Part shown: in pieces, positions 1-7,310 of the stretch
How positions within the stretch are numbered: position 1 is the first letter of the stretch
Layout of the letters: each line of letters opens with the position of its first letter
Source of the DNA: Candidatus Altimarinota bacterium
GTDB lineage: Bacteria; Patescibacteriota; Gracilibacteria; BD1-5; UBA6164
NCBI GenBank assembly: GCA_027062145.1
Contig: JAMOTX010000020.1
Coordinates: forward strand, 1 to 9,597
Direction: 5' to 3'
DNA length: 9,597 bases
Made by a program: the position numbers and the translations under genes
The notes under the pieces: model-generated
Databases searched by the model: none
What the model was told of the DNA's origin: nothing
The model's input: the letters and a program-made list of their open reading frames with translations, nothing else

Positions 1-1386
1 ACTCAAAGTATTTGAGCTTATCAAGTTGAAACTGAAAATGGTAAAATTACATTTTTGGATACACCTGGTCATGAAGCCTTTACTATAATGAGAGCTAGAT
101 GAGCTAAATCAACTGATATTGCTATACTAGTAGTAGCTGCTGATGAATGAGTAAAACCTCAAACAATAGAATCAATTAACCATGCAAGAGAAGCAGGAAT
201 TCCTGTAATTGTTGCTATTAATAAAATGGATAAAGAATGAGCTAATCCTGATCATGTAAAAGGTCAATTAGCTGAAAATGGTTTAACTGCTGAAGATTGG
301 GGAGGAGATACTCCTATGATTCCTGTTTCGGCACTTACGGGTTTTGGTATTGATGAATTATTAGAAATAATTTTACTTACTGCTGAAATGCAAGAATTAA
401 AAGCTAATCCTGATAGAGCTTGAATAGCTACAGTTATTGAATCTCATTTAGATAGTAAATTAGGCCCTGTTACAACTGTATTAATAAATACATGAACAAT
501 TAATATGACTGACAACGTTGTATGTCAAGATTCTTATTGAAAAATTAAAGTATTAAAAAATTATAAAAATCAATCAGTTAAATTTGCTAAACCAGGTGAA
601 CCAGTTTTAATTGTATGATTGGATAAAGTTGTTGATGGTTGAGATATACTTCAATCTGTTAACACTGTTGAATTAGCTAAACAAAAAGCAGAAGAATATA
701 AGGTTATAATTGCTAAACAAAAATCAGCTTGAGCTTCTGGACTTGCTTTATTAATGTCAAAAATCAAAGCTTGAAATTTAAAACAATTAAAAATTATTTT
801 AAAAGCTGATACTAATTGATCATTAGAGGCAATTAAAGGATCATTGTTAAAATTATCTACACCTGAAACTACAGTTTCTGTTATTCATGGTTGAGTATGA
901 TCTATTACTGAATGAGATATTGTAATGGGACAATGAAGTTCTGCTATATTAGTTTGATATAATGTAAAAGTTTTACCAACTGCTGTATCTGTATTAGAAT
1001 CATCTAAAGTAGAATATATTAGTAGTGAAATTATTTATCATATTACAGAAAGAATAGAAAAAATAGTTACTTGAATGCTTGATCCAAAAGAAATTCAAAT
1101 TGATTTAGGTAAAGCTAAAGTAGGATGAATTTTCTTTACTTGAAAATGATTTATGATTGTTGGTCTTAAGGTATGACCAGATAGTGTAATTGAAAAAAAT
1201 GCACTTGTTAGAATTATTAGAAAAAAGAAAATGGTATGATCTTGAATTATCGAATCATTAAAAAGTGGTATGATAGAAGTAAAAGATTTAGAATGACCAA
1301 TTGAATGTTGAATTCATTTGAAAACTGATGCTGTTGTTGAAATGTGAGATGATATTGAAATACATAAAGTTATTATAGAAAAATAA
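1..1386 (+). CDS. infB: Translation initiation factor IF-2, 3' part (5' truncated by window edge)
   Basis: IF-2 is the GTPase that brings initiator fMet-tRNA to the 30S subunit and promotes 50S joining. The visible 461 residues begin in the G domain at TQSIGAYQV (switch I side). DTPGH (G3, residues 20-24) carries the catalytic His, NKMD (G4, 74-77) gives guanine specificity, and VSAL (G5) lies near 109-112. Domain II, the connecting region and the C-terminal domains follow, with the family-typical ILKADTNGS, HGGVGSITEGD and PIECGI segments. The frame is open only if UGA is glycine. By hand count 27 of 47 glycines are UGA, including the G in QSIGAY. The N-terminal region and the P-loop lie outside the window. 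The TAA stop is inside the 5' arm of the following terminator hairpin. Confidence 0.97.
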
Positions 1387-1413
1387 TATAGTGGAAACTA
1401 TATTATTTTTTTG
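1379..1413 (+). terminator. Rho-independent terminator of infB
   Basis: A perfect 11-bp inverted repeat, AATAATATAGT (1382-1392) and ACTATATTATT (1397-1407), has a GGAA loop. It is followed by TTTTT and extends by further A-U pairs. It overlaps the infB stop codon. The stem is AU-rich but long, and the U-tract supports intrinsic termination in the + direction. Confidence 0.85.
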
Positions 1414-1438
1414 TTATATTTTACATATATGTTAAAAT
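1411..1438 (+). promoter_or_regulatory. Putative sigma70-type promoter for the CNB-domain gene
   Basis: TTGTTA (1411-1416) is followed by a 16-nt spacer and TAAAAT (1433-1438). A TGT just upstream of the -10 matches an extended -10. It lies directly after the infB terminator and about 35 nt before the next start codon. AT-rich sequence makes chance matches likely, so this is a prediction. Confidence 0.5.
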
Positions 1439-1453
1439 TATACCAAAGGTATA
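1439..1453. promoter_or_regulatory. Short palindrome at the predicted transcription start
   Basis: TATACC (1439-1444), AAA, then GGTATA (1448-1453) form a perfect 6-bp inverted repeat right where transcription from the preceding promoter would begin. It could be a 5' hairpin of the mRNA or a small operator. No binding protein is identifiable from the window. Confidence 0.35.
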
Positions 1454-1472
1454 TTATTAATAGTATTTGATT

Positions 1473-1889
1473 ATGAGTATTTTAAGTTGAATTTGATTAT
1501 TATCTGATTTAAGTGAATTAGAGCTGGATAATTTTGCTTTATTTTGTCAAGAAAAACATATTAATTCTTGAGAGACTATTTTTCATGAAGAGGATAATGC
1601 TAGTGCTATGTATATACTTAAAGAATGAAATATTGAAATAACAAGGAGTATAATTTGATGAAAGGTTATATTATGAGAGGTTCATGCAGAAGAAATATTA
1701 TGAGAAATGGCATTGTTCTGAGAAAGAAACAGAAGAATGGCTACAGCTACTGCGTTAACTGATTGTACATTAATAACTATATTATCATTTTCAATAAATG
1801 AATTAACTAATAAGCACCCAGAATTATTAGATAAAATTAAAATGATTATTAACGATAGGTTAATATCAAATAAAAAAAAGATTAATTAA
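1473..1889 (+). CDS. Stand-alone cyclic nucleotide-binding (CNB) domain protein
   Basis: This 138-residue protein is essentially one CRP/PKA-type CNB domain. An N-terminal helix (LSDLSELELDNF) and the beta-roll (SGETIFHEED, then YILKEGNIEI) lead to the phosphate-binding cassette GEMALFGERNRRMATA at about residues 77-92. E78 and R87/R88 are the expected ribose- and phosphate-contacting residues. A short C-terminal helix ends in a lysine-rich tail. There is no helix-turn-helix, kinase, channel or transporter segment, so it is a sensor domain with no visible output module. All nine glycines are encoded by UGA, including the cassette glycines, so it is invisible under the standard code. It has its own upstream promoter-like sequence and lies between infB and infA. 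The fold call is firm; ligand and partner are unknown. Confidence 0.85.
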
Positions 1890-1928
1890 ATCTAAAAATG
1901 GCTATATAGTCAATGTAAAATTAAATTT

Positions 1929-1980
1929 AAAAAGATCAGTGTAAAAAATCGAAAAAAGATTTGCATTTGGTCTTTTTTTG
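1929..1980 (+). terminator. Putative terminator after the CNB gene, overlapping the infA promoter
   Basis: The outer stem AAAAAGATCA (1929-1938) pairs with TGGTCTTTTT (1968-1977), 10 bp including one U-G pair. It encloses an inner hairpin AAATC (1946-1950) / GATTT (1958-1962) and ends in a T7 run. The A-run at the 5' side would also allow termination in the opposite direction. The 3' arm overlaps the -35/spacer of the next promoter. Confidence 0.6.
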
Positions 1981-1988
1981 TATACAAT
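1961..1988 (+). promoter_or_regulatory. Putative promoter of the infA-rpmJ-rpsM... operon
   Basis: TTGCAT (1961-1966), a 16-nt spacer and TACAAT (1983-1988, within TATACAAT) sit about 34 nt upstream of infA. The -35 match is partial and the -10 is good. The location at the front of nine co-directional translation genes supports it. It overlaps the 3' arm of the upstream terminator. Confidence 0.5.
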
Positions 1989-2021
1989 ACCGGCACTTCA
2001 TAATTTTAATCCAATTTATTT

Positions 2022-2252
2022 ATGTCAAATAAAGAAGATAAAATAGAGGTAGAGTGAACAATTACAAAAGCTCTACCTGGCCTGGTTTTTGATATTCAAT
2101 TACCAGAAGAGTTTTGATGAGGAATTATTCAAGGTTATTTAAGTGGTAAGATGAAAAAGAATTTTATTAAGCTTATAGAGTGAGATAGAGTTTTGGTTGA
2201 GTTGTCACCTTATGATTTAAGTAAATGAAGAATAATTTTCAGACAAAAATAG
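2022..2252 (+). CDS. infA: Translation initiation factor IF-1
   Basis: IF-1 binds the A site of the 30S subunit during initiation. The 76-residue protein is a single OB fold, close to the usual 71-73. Key segments are KALPG near residue 15, LSGKMKKNFIKLIEGDRV in the middle and VELSPYDLSKGRIIFR at the C-terminus, all strongly conserved in the family. Five of nine glycines are UGA. At residues 32-34 three glycines in a row are encoded UGA-UGA-GGA, where the family usually has an Asn-Gly turn. It starts at ATG with no Shine-Dalgarno sequence, only an AT-rich leader. It heads the operon, 49 nt before rpmJ, a position common in bacteria. Confidence 0.95.
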
Positions 2253-2301
2253 TTTTTATATTCATATTGAATATAAATATTTAATTAATTTATTAATTAC
2301 T

Positions 2302-2415
2302 ATGAAAGTAAGAGCTTCTGTAAAACCTATATGTGATAAATGTAAGGTTGTAAAAAGAAAAGGTATTGTAAGAGTTATATGTGAAATTGCTAAACACAAA
2401 CAAAGACAAGGTTAA
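2302..2415 (+). CDS. rpmJ: 50S ribosomal protein L36
   Basis: This is the smallest large-subunit protein, 37 residues, matching the family length. The zinc ligand set C11, C14, C27 and H32 (pattern CxxC, C, H) is intact, so this is the zinc-binding form. MKVRASVKP at the start and HKQRQG at the end are diagnostic. It contains no UGA codon. Placement between infA and rpsM is the canonical bacterial order. Confidence 0.97.
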   Translation: MKVRASVKPICDKCKVVKRKGIVRVICEIAKHKQRQG

Positions 2416-2473
2416 GCATTATCATTAATACTTACAAGTACTAAAAACATTATTTAATATATAATTATTAATT

Positions 2474-2842
2474 ATGGCAAGAATTGCTTGAGTGAATTTA
2501 CCAAATGGTAAGCATGCAGAAATTGCATTAACTTATATATATGGTATTGGGAAAACTGCTGCTAATGAAATTTTAGCAAAAGTTAAAATCGAAAAAACAA
2601 CTAAAATTGAAACTATTTCTGAAGATGATTTAGATAAAATCAGAGATGAAATAAAAGAAAATCACTTAGTTGAATGAGATCTTAGAAGATTAGTTGCTGG
2701 TAATATTAAAAGATTACAAGAAATTAATTGTTATAGAGGTCAAAGACATAGAAAAAGACTTCCAGTTAGAGGGCAAAGTACTAAAACTAATGCTAAAACT
2801 AGAAAAGGTAAGTCTACAGCAGTAGCTGGTAAAAAGAAATAA
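2474..2842 (+). CDS. rpsM: 30S ribosomal protein S13
   Basis: S13 lies in the 30S head and contacts the P-site tRNA and the B1 intersubunit bridges. The 122 residues include MARIAGVNLP at the start, the helix-turn GIGKTAANEIL near 28-38, LVEGDLRRLVAGNI in the middle and the basic C-terminal tail with CYRGQRHRKRLPVRGQ. Two glycines are UGA, one in MARIAGV, so a standard-code reading would begin the gene too late and end it at VE. First gene of the classical rpsM-rpsK-rpsD-rpoA-rplQ block. Confidence 0.97.
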
Positions 2843-2895
2843 TAAACATATCTAATTAATTAGATATTATACTTTATAAAAATTTATTTTAAATT

Positions 2896-3288
2896 ATGGC
2901 TAAAACAACTGTAAAGAAAAGTAAAAAAACAAGAAGAATTGTTCAACATGGACAAGCTCACATAATGGCTGGATTTAATAATACTATTGTTAGTATTACT
3001 GATGAAAAAGGTAATGTGTTAACTTGGGCTACTGGTTGATCTTCTGGTTTTAAAGGAGCTAGAGAATCTACTCCATATGCTGCTCAAATGACTGCTGAAA
3101 ACGCAGTTCAAAAAGCAAAAACTCTTCATTCTATTGAATCAGTTGACGTTTACGTTAAATGAATTGGTATTGGTAGAGAACAATGTATAAGAGGTTTAAT
3201 TTCTGCAGGTGTTGAATTAAGAGCAATATATGATATTACTCCAATTCCTCACAATGGATGTAGAAAAAAGAAAGTTAGAAAATTATAA
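2896..3288 (+). CDS. rpsK: 30S ribosomal protein S11
   Basis: S11 shapes the platform of the 30S subunit near the E site and contacts the mRNA path. The 130 residues are the normal length. Diagnostic segments are AGFNNTIVSITDEKGNV, the run TGGSSGFKGARESTPYAAQ, and the C-terminal DITPIPHNGCRKKKVRKL. Two of 13 glycines are UGA (second G of TGGSS, and G in VKGIG). Conserved tryptophan TWATGG keeps UGG next to a UGA glycine, which argues against UGA=Trp. Confidence 0.98.
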
Positions 3289-3353
3289 TATTTTCTTCAA
3301 AATCTTATATTAAACAAATATAAACTTTTAAATTTTAAATTTTAAATTTAACT

Positions 3354-3977
3354 ATGAGGTATACTTGACCTAAGAAAAAACTTTGTAGAAGAGAAGGTGT
3401 AAATCTATTTGGTACTGAAAAATATAATTTAGAAAATTCTAAAAGAGCTCCGTTAAGAAGCAGAAAGACATCTGAATTTGGTACTCAATTAAGAAAAAAA
3501 CAATTAGCGAAAAGAATGTTCGGTTTATCTGAAAAACAATTCGTTTCTTATTTTAAAAAAGCACAAAAATCTACTACTGAAGGTACTACATGAGAAAAAA
3601 TGTTAAAACTAATCGAATTAAGATTAGATAATGTAGTTTATAGAGCAAACTTTGCAAGAACTAGAATACAATCTAGACAATTTGTAAGCCACGCTCACTT
3701 CACAGTTAACTGAATAAAAGTAGATGTTCCATCTATTTCAGTTAAAGTATGAGATGTTATCTCTCTAAGAGATAAATTAAAAGAAAGTCCTTTATATAAA
3801 TCTTTATTAGAAGAATTAGAAGCATTTTCAAAAGAAAACAAAGGTAAAGTTTCTGGTTGTAAATGGATAGAAGTTGATTCTAAAAAATTATCAATCACTA
3901 TTAAAGCGTTACCTACTAAAGAAGATTTCGAACAAATTATCGATATTCAAAAAATAGTAGAATTTTACTCAAAATAG
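3354..3977 (+). CDS. rpsD: 30S ribosomal protein S4
   Basis: S4 is a primary 16S rRNA binder, lies at the mRNA entry tunnel and in many bacteria represses its own operon. It has 207 residues, normal length. The N-terminal segment MRYTGPKKKLCRREGVNLFG has only one cysteine, so it is the zinc-free form. The S4 RNA-binding domain begins near residue 95 with LRLDNVVYRANFARTR and continues through RQFVSHAHFTVNG and VKVGDVISLRD. Four of 11 glycines are UGA. The leader before its ATG is a tandem A/T repeat with no Shine-Dalgarno sequence. Confidence 0.97.
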
Positions 3978-4007
3978 TTTAATTATCTTTGTAATCAAAA
4001 ATATAAT

Positions 4008-4988
4008 ATGCATATTATACATAATACAATTGGAGTTCCTAAGATTATACAAAAAGATTTGGAAAATAGTTCTTCTTCTTTCTCTGTATGACCATTACCT
4101 AAAGGTTATGGTGTTACTTTAGGAAATTCGCTTAGAAGAATTTTACTTTCTTCTATTCCTGGTACTAAGATTACTTGAATTAAAGTTGCTGGTGTAAGCC
4201 ATGAATATTCAACTTTACCATGAGTTAAAGATAGTATTATTGATATTATACTTAACTTAAAAGGTTTAGTTCTAAGTAAAGGAGATACAGGTGTTGAATG
4301 GTTAAAACTTTCAAAATCTAAATCTTGAAAAGTTACAGCTGCTGATATTAAATGTCCTGCAGGTATTGAAATCTTAAATAAAGATTTATATATTACTGAA
4401 ATTGATCAAGATGGTTTAGAATTAAATATTGATATCAGAGTTGAAAAATGAGTTTGATATCTTACTATTGAAGAATTAAAGGAAAGAGAAGAAGATGTAG
4501 AAATGTTACTTATTGATGCAAACTTCTCTCCAGTTTCAAATGTTAAATATAATATTGAAACTGCTAGATTCTGAGAAATGACTAATTTAGATTCTCTAGA
4601 AATGGTAATTACAACTAATGGAGCAATTTCTCCAGTAGATGCAATTAAATTTTCATGAGATATGTTAACTTCATATTTTTCTATATTTAATGAAGAATCG
4701 TTACAAGTGGAATGACAATTTATTTCAAATGTATCAGACTTAATAAATAAAGAAAAAGAAGAAGTACAAGAAGAATTAGAAAAAGAAACTTATACTCCTA
4801 TAGAAATTATGGGATTATCTCCTAGAACATTAAATGCTTTAATTAATTGAGATATACTATCAATTGAAAAACTTACTAAATGTACTGAAACAAAACTTTC
4901 TTCTATCAAATGATTTGGTAAGAAAGCTATGACTGAGATAAGATCATCTCTTGCTGAAAGAGATTTAAAATTACTATGAGACGACTAA
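4008..4988 (+). CDS. rpoA: DNA-directed RNA polymerase subunit alpha
   Basis: Alpha nucleates RNA polymerase assembly and its C-terminal domain touches UP elements and activators. At 326 residues it is full length. The N-terminal domain shows PLPKGYGVTLGNSLRRILL (about 29-47), the dimerisation and beta-contact region. A Glu/Lys-rich linker (about 246-261) leads to the C-terminal helix-hairpin-helix domain from about residue 265 (IMGLSPRTLNALINGD, KGFGKKAMTEI), which is intact. Twelve of 26 glycines are UGA, including the penultimate-region LLGDD just before the TAA stop. It sits between rpsD and rplQ as in most bacteria, 30 nt after rpsD. Confidence 0.98.
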
Positions 4989-5022
4989 GGGTCTGATTTA
5001 TACACTATTAAACTTATTAAAA

Positions 5023-5385
5023 ATGAGACATAGAGTTAGAAAACATTTAAAATTTAGTAATAAAACTTTTTCGCATAGAAAAGCTATGCAAAGAAATTTA
5101 CTAACATCTTTCTTCATGCATAAATCAATCAAAACAACTGTAAAAAAAGCTAAATTAATAGTTCCTATGGTTGATAAATTGATTAATATTGCTAATACTA
5201 AAGATGAAATGAATGCAATTAGATATGCAATGACATATTTATATACAAAAGAAGCTTCTCTTGAATTATTCAAGAATGTTGCTCCAAAATATAAAGGAAA
5301 TAAAACATCTGGTTTTACAAGAGCTACAGCTATTTCAGAGAGAGATGGTGATAACGCTAAAATTGTATTATTAGAATTAGTTTAA
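5023..5385 (+). CDS. rplQ: 50S ribosomal protein L17
   Basis: L17 binds 23S rRNA near the peptide exit tunnel rim. The 120 residues begin MRHRVRKHLKFSNKTFSHRK and continue with AMQRNLLTSFFMHKSIKTT, both typical. The C-terminus ends AKIVLLELV as in the family. This gene has no UGA codon, so it reads intact under any bacterial code. It is 34 nt after rpoA and 21 nt before rplM. The minus-strand open frame over the same bases is a shadow. Confidence 0.97.
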   Translation: MRHRVRKHLKFSNKTFSHRKAMQRNLLTSFFMHKSIKTTVKKAKLIVPMVDKLINIANTKDEMNAIRYAMTYLYTKEASLELFKNVAPKYKGNKTSGFTRATAISERDGDNAKIVLLELV

Positions 5386-5406
5386 TTTAATTACGAATTA
5401 ATAGAT

Positions 5407-5835
5407 ATGAAAACTATTACTCCTTCACAATTAAAAGGTGATGAAAGAAAATGGTATATAATAGATGCTGAAGGTAAAACTTTAGGTAGAATAGCAACTC
5501 AAATTGCTACTATTCTTAAAGGTAAAAACAAAGTTGATTTTATACCTCACTTAGATAACGGAGATTACGTAGTTGTAACTAACTGTGATAAATTTAAAGT
5601 TACTTGAAAAAAAATGACTGATAAATTATATTACAAACATACTGGTTACCTAGGTGGTCTAAAAACTATCGCACTAGAAGATTTATTAATAAAAAAACCT
5701 ACTAAAGCATTAGAATTTGCTGTTAATGGTATGTTGCCAAAAAATAAATTAAGAAGTGGAATGTTATCTAGATTAAAATTATTTACATGAGCTGAACATA
5801 CATTTGTTGCTCAAAAACCTGAACTTATTAAATAA
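5407..5835 (+). CDS. rplM: 50S ribosomal protein L13
   Basis: L13 is an early-assembly 23S rRNA binder. The 142 residues equal the E. coli length. Visible family segments are RKWYIIDAEGKTLGRIAT at 15-32, HLDNGDYVVVTNC, YKHTGYLGGLKT, and KALEFAVNGMLPKNKLR. Two glycines are UGA (VTGKKM and FTGAEH), which would truncate it to 66 residues under the standard code. Paired with rpsI as in nearly all bacteria, with only 9 nt between them, so translation is probably coupled. Confidence 0.97.
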
Positions 5836-5844
5836 TAAAATTAT

Positions 5845-6234
5845 ATGGCAAAATATACATATACTATTTGAAAAAGAAAAACTGCTTCTGCTCAAGTAAA
5901 ATTATTTGAGGGGAAAGGTACTGATATGGTTAATGGTAAAAAAATAACTGAATATGTAACAAGATCAGATTTATTTGATACTATTTATTCTCCACTTAAA
6001 ATTTGTAAAGTAAAAGAAAAATTTTATTTTGAAGTAGCAATTACTGGTTCAGGTGTTTCAGCTCAAGCTGAAGCTATCAGACATGGTCTTGCTAGAAGTT
6101 TAGCTTCATTAGATGAAGGTAATAAAACGCTTTTAAAAGCTGAAGGATTACTTACTAGAGATGCTAGAAAAGTGGAAAGAAAAAAACCAGGGAATCATAA
6201 AGCGAGAAAGGGTATGCAATGGTCAAAAAGATAA
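5845..6234 (+). CDS. rpsI: 30S ribosomal protein S9
   Basis: S9 sits in the 30S head and its C-terminal tail reaches the P-site tRNA. The start is ATG at 5845, giving MAKYTYTIGKRKTASAQVKL. The G of IGKRKTA is UGA, which is why a standard-code call would start 27 codons late. The protein is 129 residues. Other family segments are GSGVSAQAEAIRHGLARSL and LLTRDARKVERKKPG, and the basic tail ends MQWSKR, the arginine being the conserved terminal tRNA-contact residue. Last gene of the nine-gene cluster; no hairpin terminator follows it. Confidence 0.97.
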
Positions 6235-6237
6235 TTT

Positions 6238-6265
6238 TTGACATTGGTTATATTTCTTATATAAT
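6238..6265 (+). promoter_or_regulatory. Near-consensus sigma70 promoter of rpsL-rpsG-rpmA
   Basis: TTGACA (6238-6243) and TATAAT (6260-6265) are both exact consensus hexamers with a 16-nt spacer. The -35 starts only three bases after the rpsI stop codon. Expected start of transcription is about 6272, giving a leader of about 50 nt before rpsL. This is the best promoter match in the window. Confidence 0.8.
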
Positions 6266-6281
6266 CTCACTATTAAAAAAT

Positions 6282-6295
6282 TGGAATTATTTCCA
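6282..6295 (+). promoter_or_regulatory. Small hairpin in the rpsL mRNA leader
   Basis: TGGAA (6282-6286) and TTCCA (6291-6295) form a 5-bp stem with a TTAT loop, about 10 nt into the predicted transcript. It may only stabilise the 5' end; regulatory function is not shown. Confidence 0.3.
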
Positions 6296-6320
6296 TTAAT
6301 TTACTAATTATAATTGAAAA

Positions 6321-6737
6321 ATGCCTACTATTAATCAATTAATTAAAAATAGAAGAAAAACTCCTTCTACTAAGAGTAAATCACCTGCATTACAAATGAG
6401 TAGAAATTCTTTAAAGAAAACTACTTCTATTATTGCTGGAGGATGTCCTCAAAAAAGATGAGTTTGTGTTAAAGTAACTACTATGACACCTAAAAAACCA
6501 AATTCTGCCTTAAGAAAAGTTGCAAGAGTTAGATTAACTAATGGAATGGAAGTTAATGCATATATTGGTGGTGAAGGTCATAATTTACAAGAGCATTCTG
6601 TTGTTGCTATCAGAGGTGGTAGAGCAAAAGATTTACCATGAGTAAGATACCATGTTGTTAGATGAGTACTGGATTGTGAAGGTGTTCAAAACAGAAAACA
6701 AGGTAGATCATTATATGGTACAAAAAAACCTAAATAG
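6321..6737 (+). CDS. rpsL: 30S ribosomal protein S12
   Basis: S12 is at the decoding centre and monitors codon-anticodon pairing. The protein has 138 residues; like low-GC Gram-positive S12 it carries about 14 extra residues before CPQKRGVC (C42-C49). TTMTPKKPNSALRK (53-66) holds the streptomycin-contact lysine in its sensitive form. GGRAKDLPGVRYHVVRG (99-115) holds Asp104, the likely RimO methylthiolation site, and the Pro-Gly loop. Three of 14 glycines are UGA, and two of these (KRGVC and LPGVRYH) are among the most invariant glycines in the ribosome, giving strong proof of the recoding. Near-consensus promoter upstream; rpsG follows after 86 nt. Confidence 0.98.
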
Positions 6738-6743
6738 AAAACA

Positions 6744-6761
6744 AACCCCTTTTTAGGGGTT
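6744..6761 (+). promoter_or_regulatory. GC-rich hairpin in the rpsL-rpsG gap
   Basis: AACCCC (6744-6749) and GGGGTT (6756-6761) form a 6-bp stem with a TTTTTA loop, 6 nt after the rpsL stop. No U-tract follows, so it is a poor intrinsic terminator. Four consecutive G-C pairs are unusual in this AT-rich DNA. It could be a processing or stabilising element, or part of the rpsG leader structure. Confidence 0.5.
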
Positions 6762-6766
6762 AATTC

Positions 6767-6816
6767 ACGGAGTAAGCTTAACAATTGCTGAAAATCCGTA
6801 TTATTACTAATTGTTA
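6767..6816 (+). promoter_or_regulatory. Candidate structured translational control element upstream of rpsG
   Basis: Two inverted repeats are interleaved here. ACGGA (6767-6771) pairs with TCCGT (6795-6799), and TAACAATT (6779-6786) pairs with AATTGTTA (6809-6816). Both together would make a pseudoknot with loops of 7, 8 and 9 nt; otherwise they are mutually competing hairpins. The second stem ends 7 nt before the rpsG ATG. In E. coli the S12-S7 intercistronic region is bound by S7 for autoregulation, and this position matches. The RNA function is inferred. Confidence 0.4.
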
Positions 6817-6823
6817 TAGAAAC

Positions 6824-7267
6824 ATGAAAATGAATCAAGAAATGTCTATGATGGACAAATTTACTAACTACATTATGTTAGATGGTAAAAAAAGTTTAGC
6901 TAAAAAAATTATGGCTGATACTTTTGAAGAAATTAAAGCAAAAGGACAAAAAAGTCCTCAAGCTATTTTTGATAAAGCATTAGAAAATGTTGTACCAAAA
7001 ATTGAAGTTAGACCTAAAAGAGTATGAGGTTCTATTTACCAAGTGCCACAAGAAGTTGCTCCTAAAAGACAACTATTCTTAGCTGCTAAATGGTTAATTG
7101 AAGCTGCTAGATCTAAAAAAGGTGCTTGAATTGCTAAATTTTTAGCAATCGAACTTATTGAAGCTGCTAATGAAACTGGTACTGCTTTTAAGAAAAAATT
7201 AGAAGTTTACAAAATGGCTGAAGCTAATAAAGCATTTGCTAGATTTGCAAACAAAAAAAGAAAATAA
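6824..7267 (+). CDS. rpsG: 30S ribosomal protein S7
   Basis: S7 organises the 16S 3' major domain and lies at the E/P-site mRNA exit. From ATG 6824 it is 147 residues. FTNYIMLDGKKSLAKKIM opens the conserved core, KRVGGSIYQVPQEV is the beta-hairpin, and KMAEANKAFARFANKKRK the C-terminal helix. Two of seven glycines are UGA (KRVGG and GAGIAK). The N-terminus is about 13 residues shorter than usual and lacks the basic arm. An in-frame TTG at 6785 would restore normal length, but that stretch uses CTG and CGT codons that are almost absent in the window and falls in structured RNA, so I prefer ATG 6824 (or ATG 6830). Confidence 0.93.
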
Positions 7268-7310
7268 TTTTTTCTCAATTTAAAACAATTTTATTCATAA
7301 TTTTTAAAAG

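Noticed and set aside
1..1386. infB read as a pseudogene full of stops
   Set aside because: All internal stops are UGA at glycine positions; with code 25 the frame is open for 461 codons and all G-domain motifs are present.
3695..3898. 67-codon minus-strand open frame
   Set aside because: Shadow of the S4 RNA-binding domain of rpsD.
4998..5273. 91-codon minus-strand hydrophobic open frame
   Set aside because: Lies fully over rplQ, which has clear family motifs on the plus strand.
6744..6761. AACCCC/GGGGTT hairpin as the rpsL terminator
   Set aside because: No U-tract follows and rpsG has no clear promoter of its own, so readthrough is expected; kept as a structural element only.
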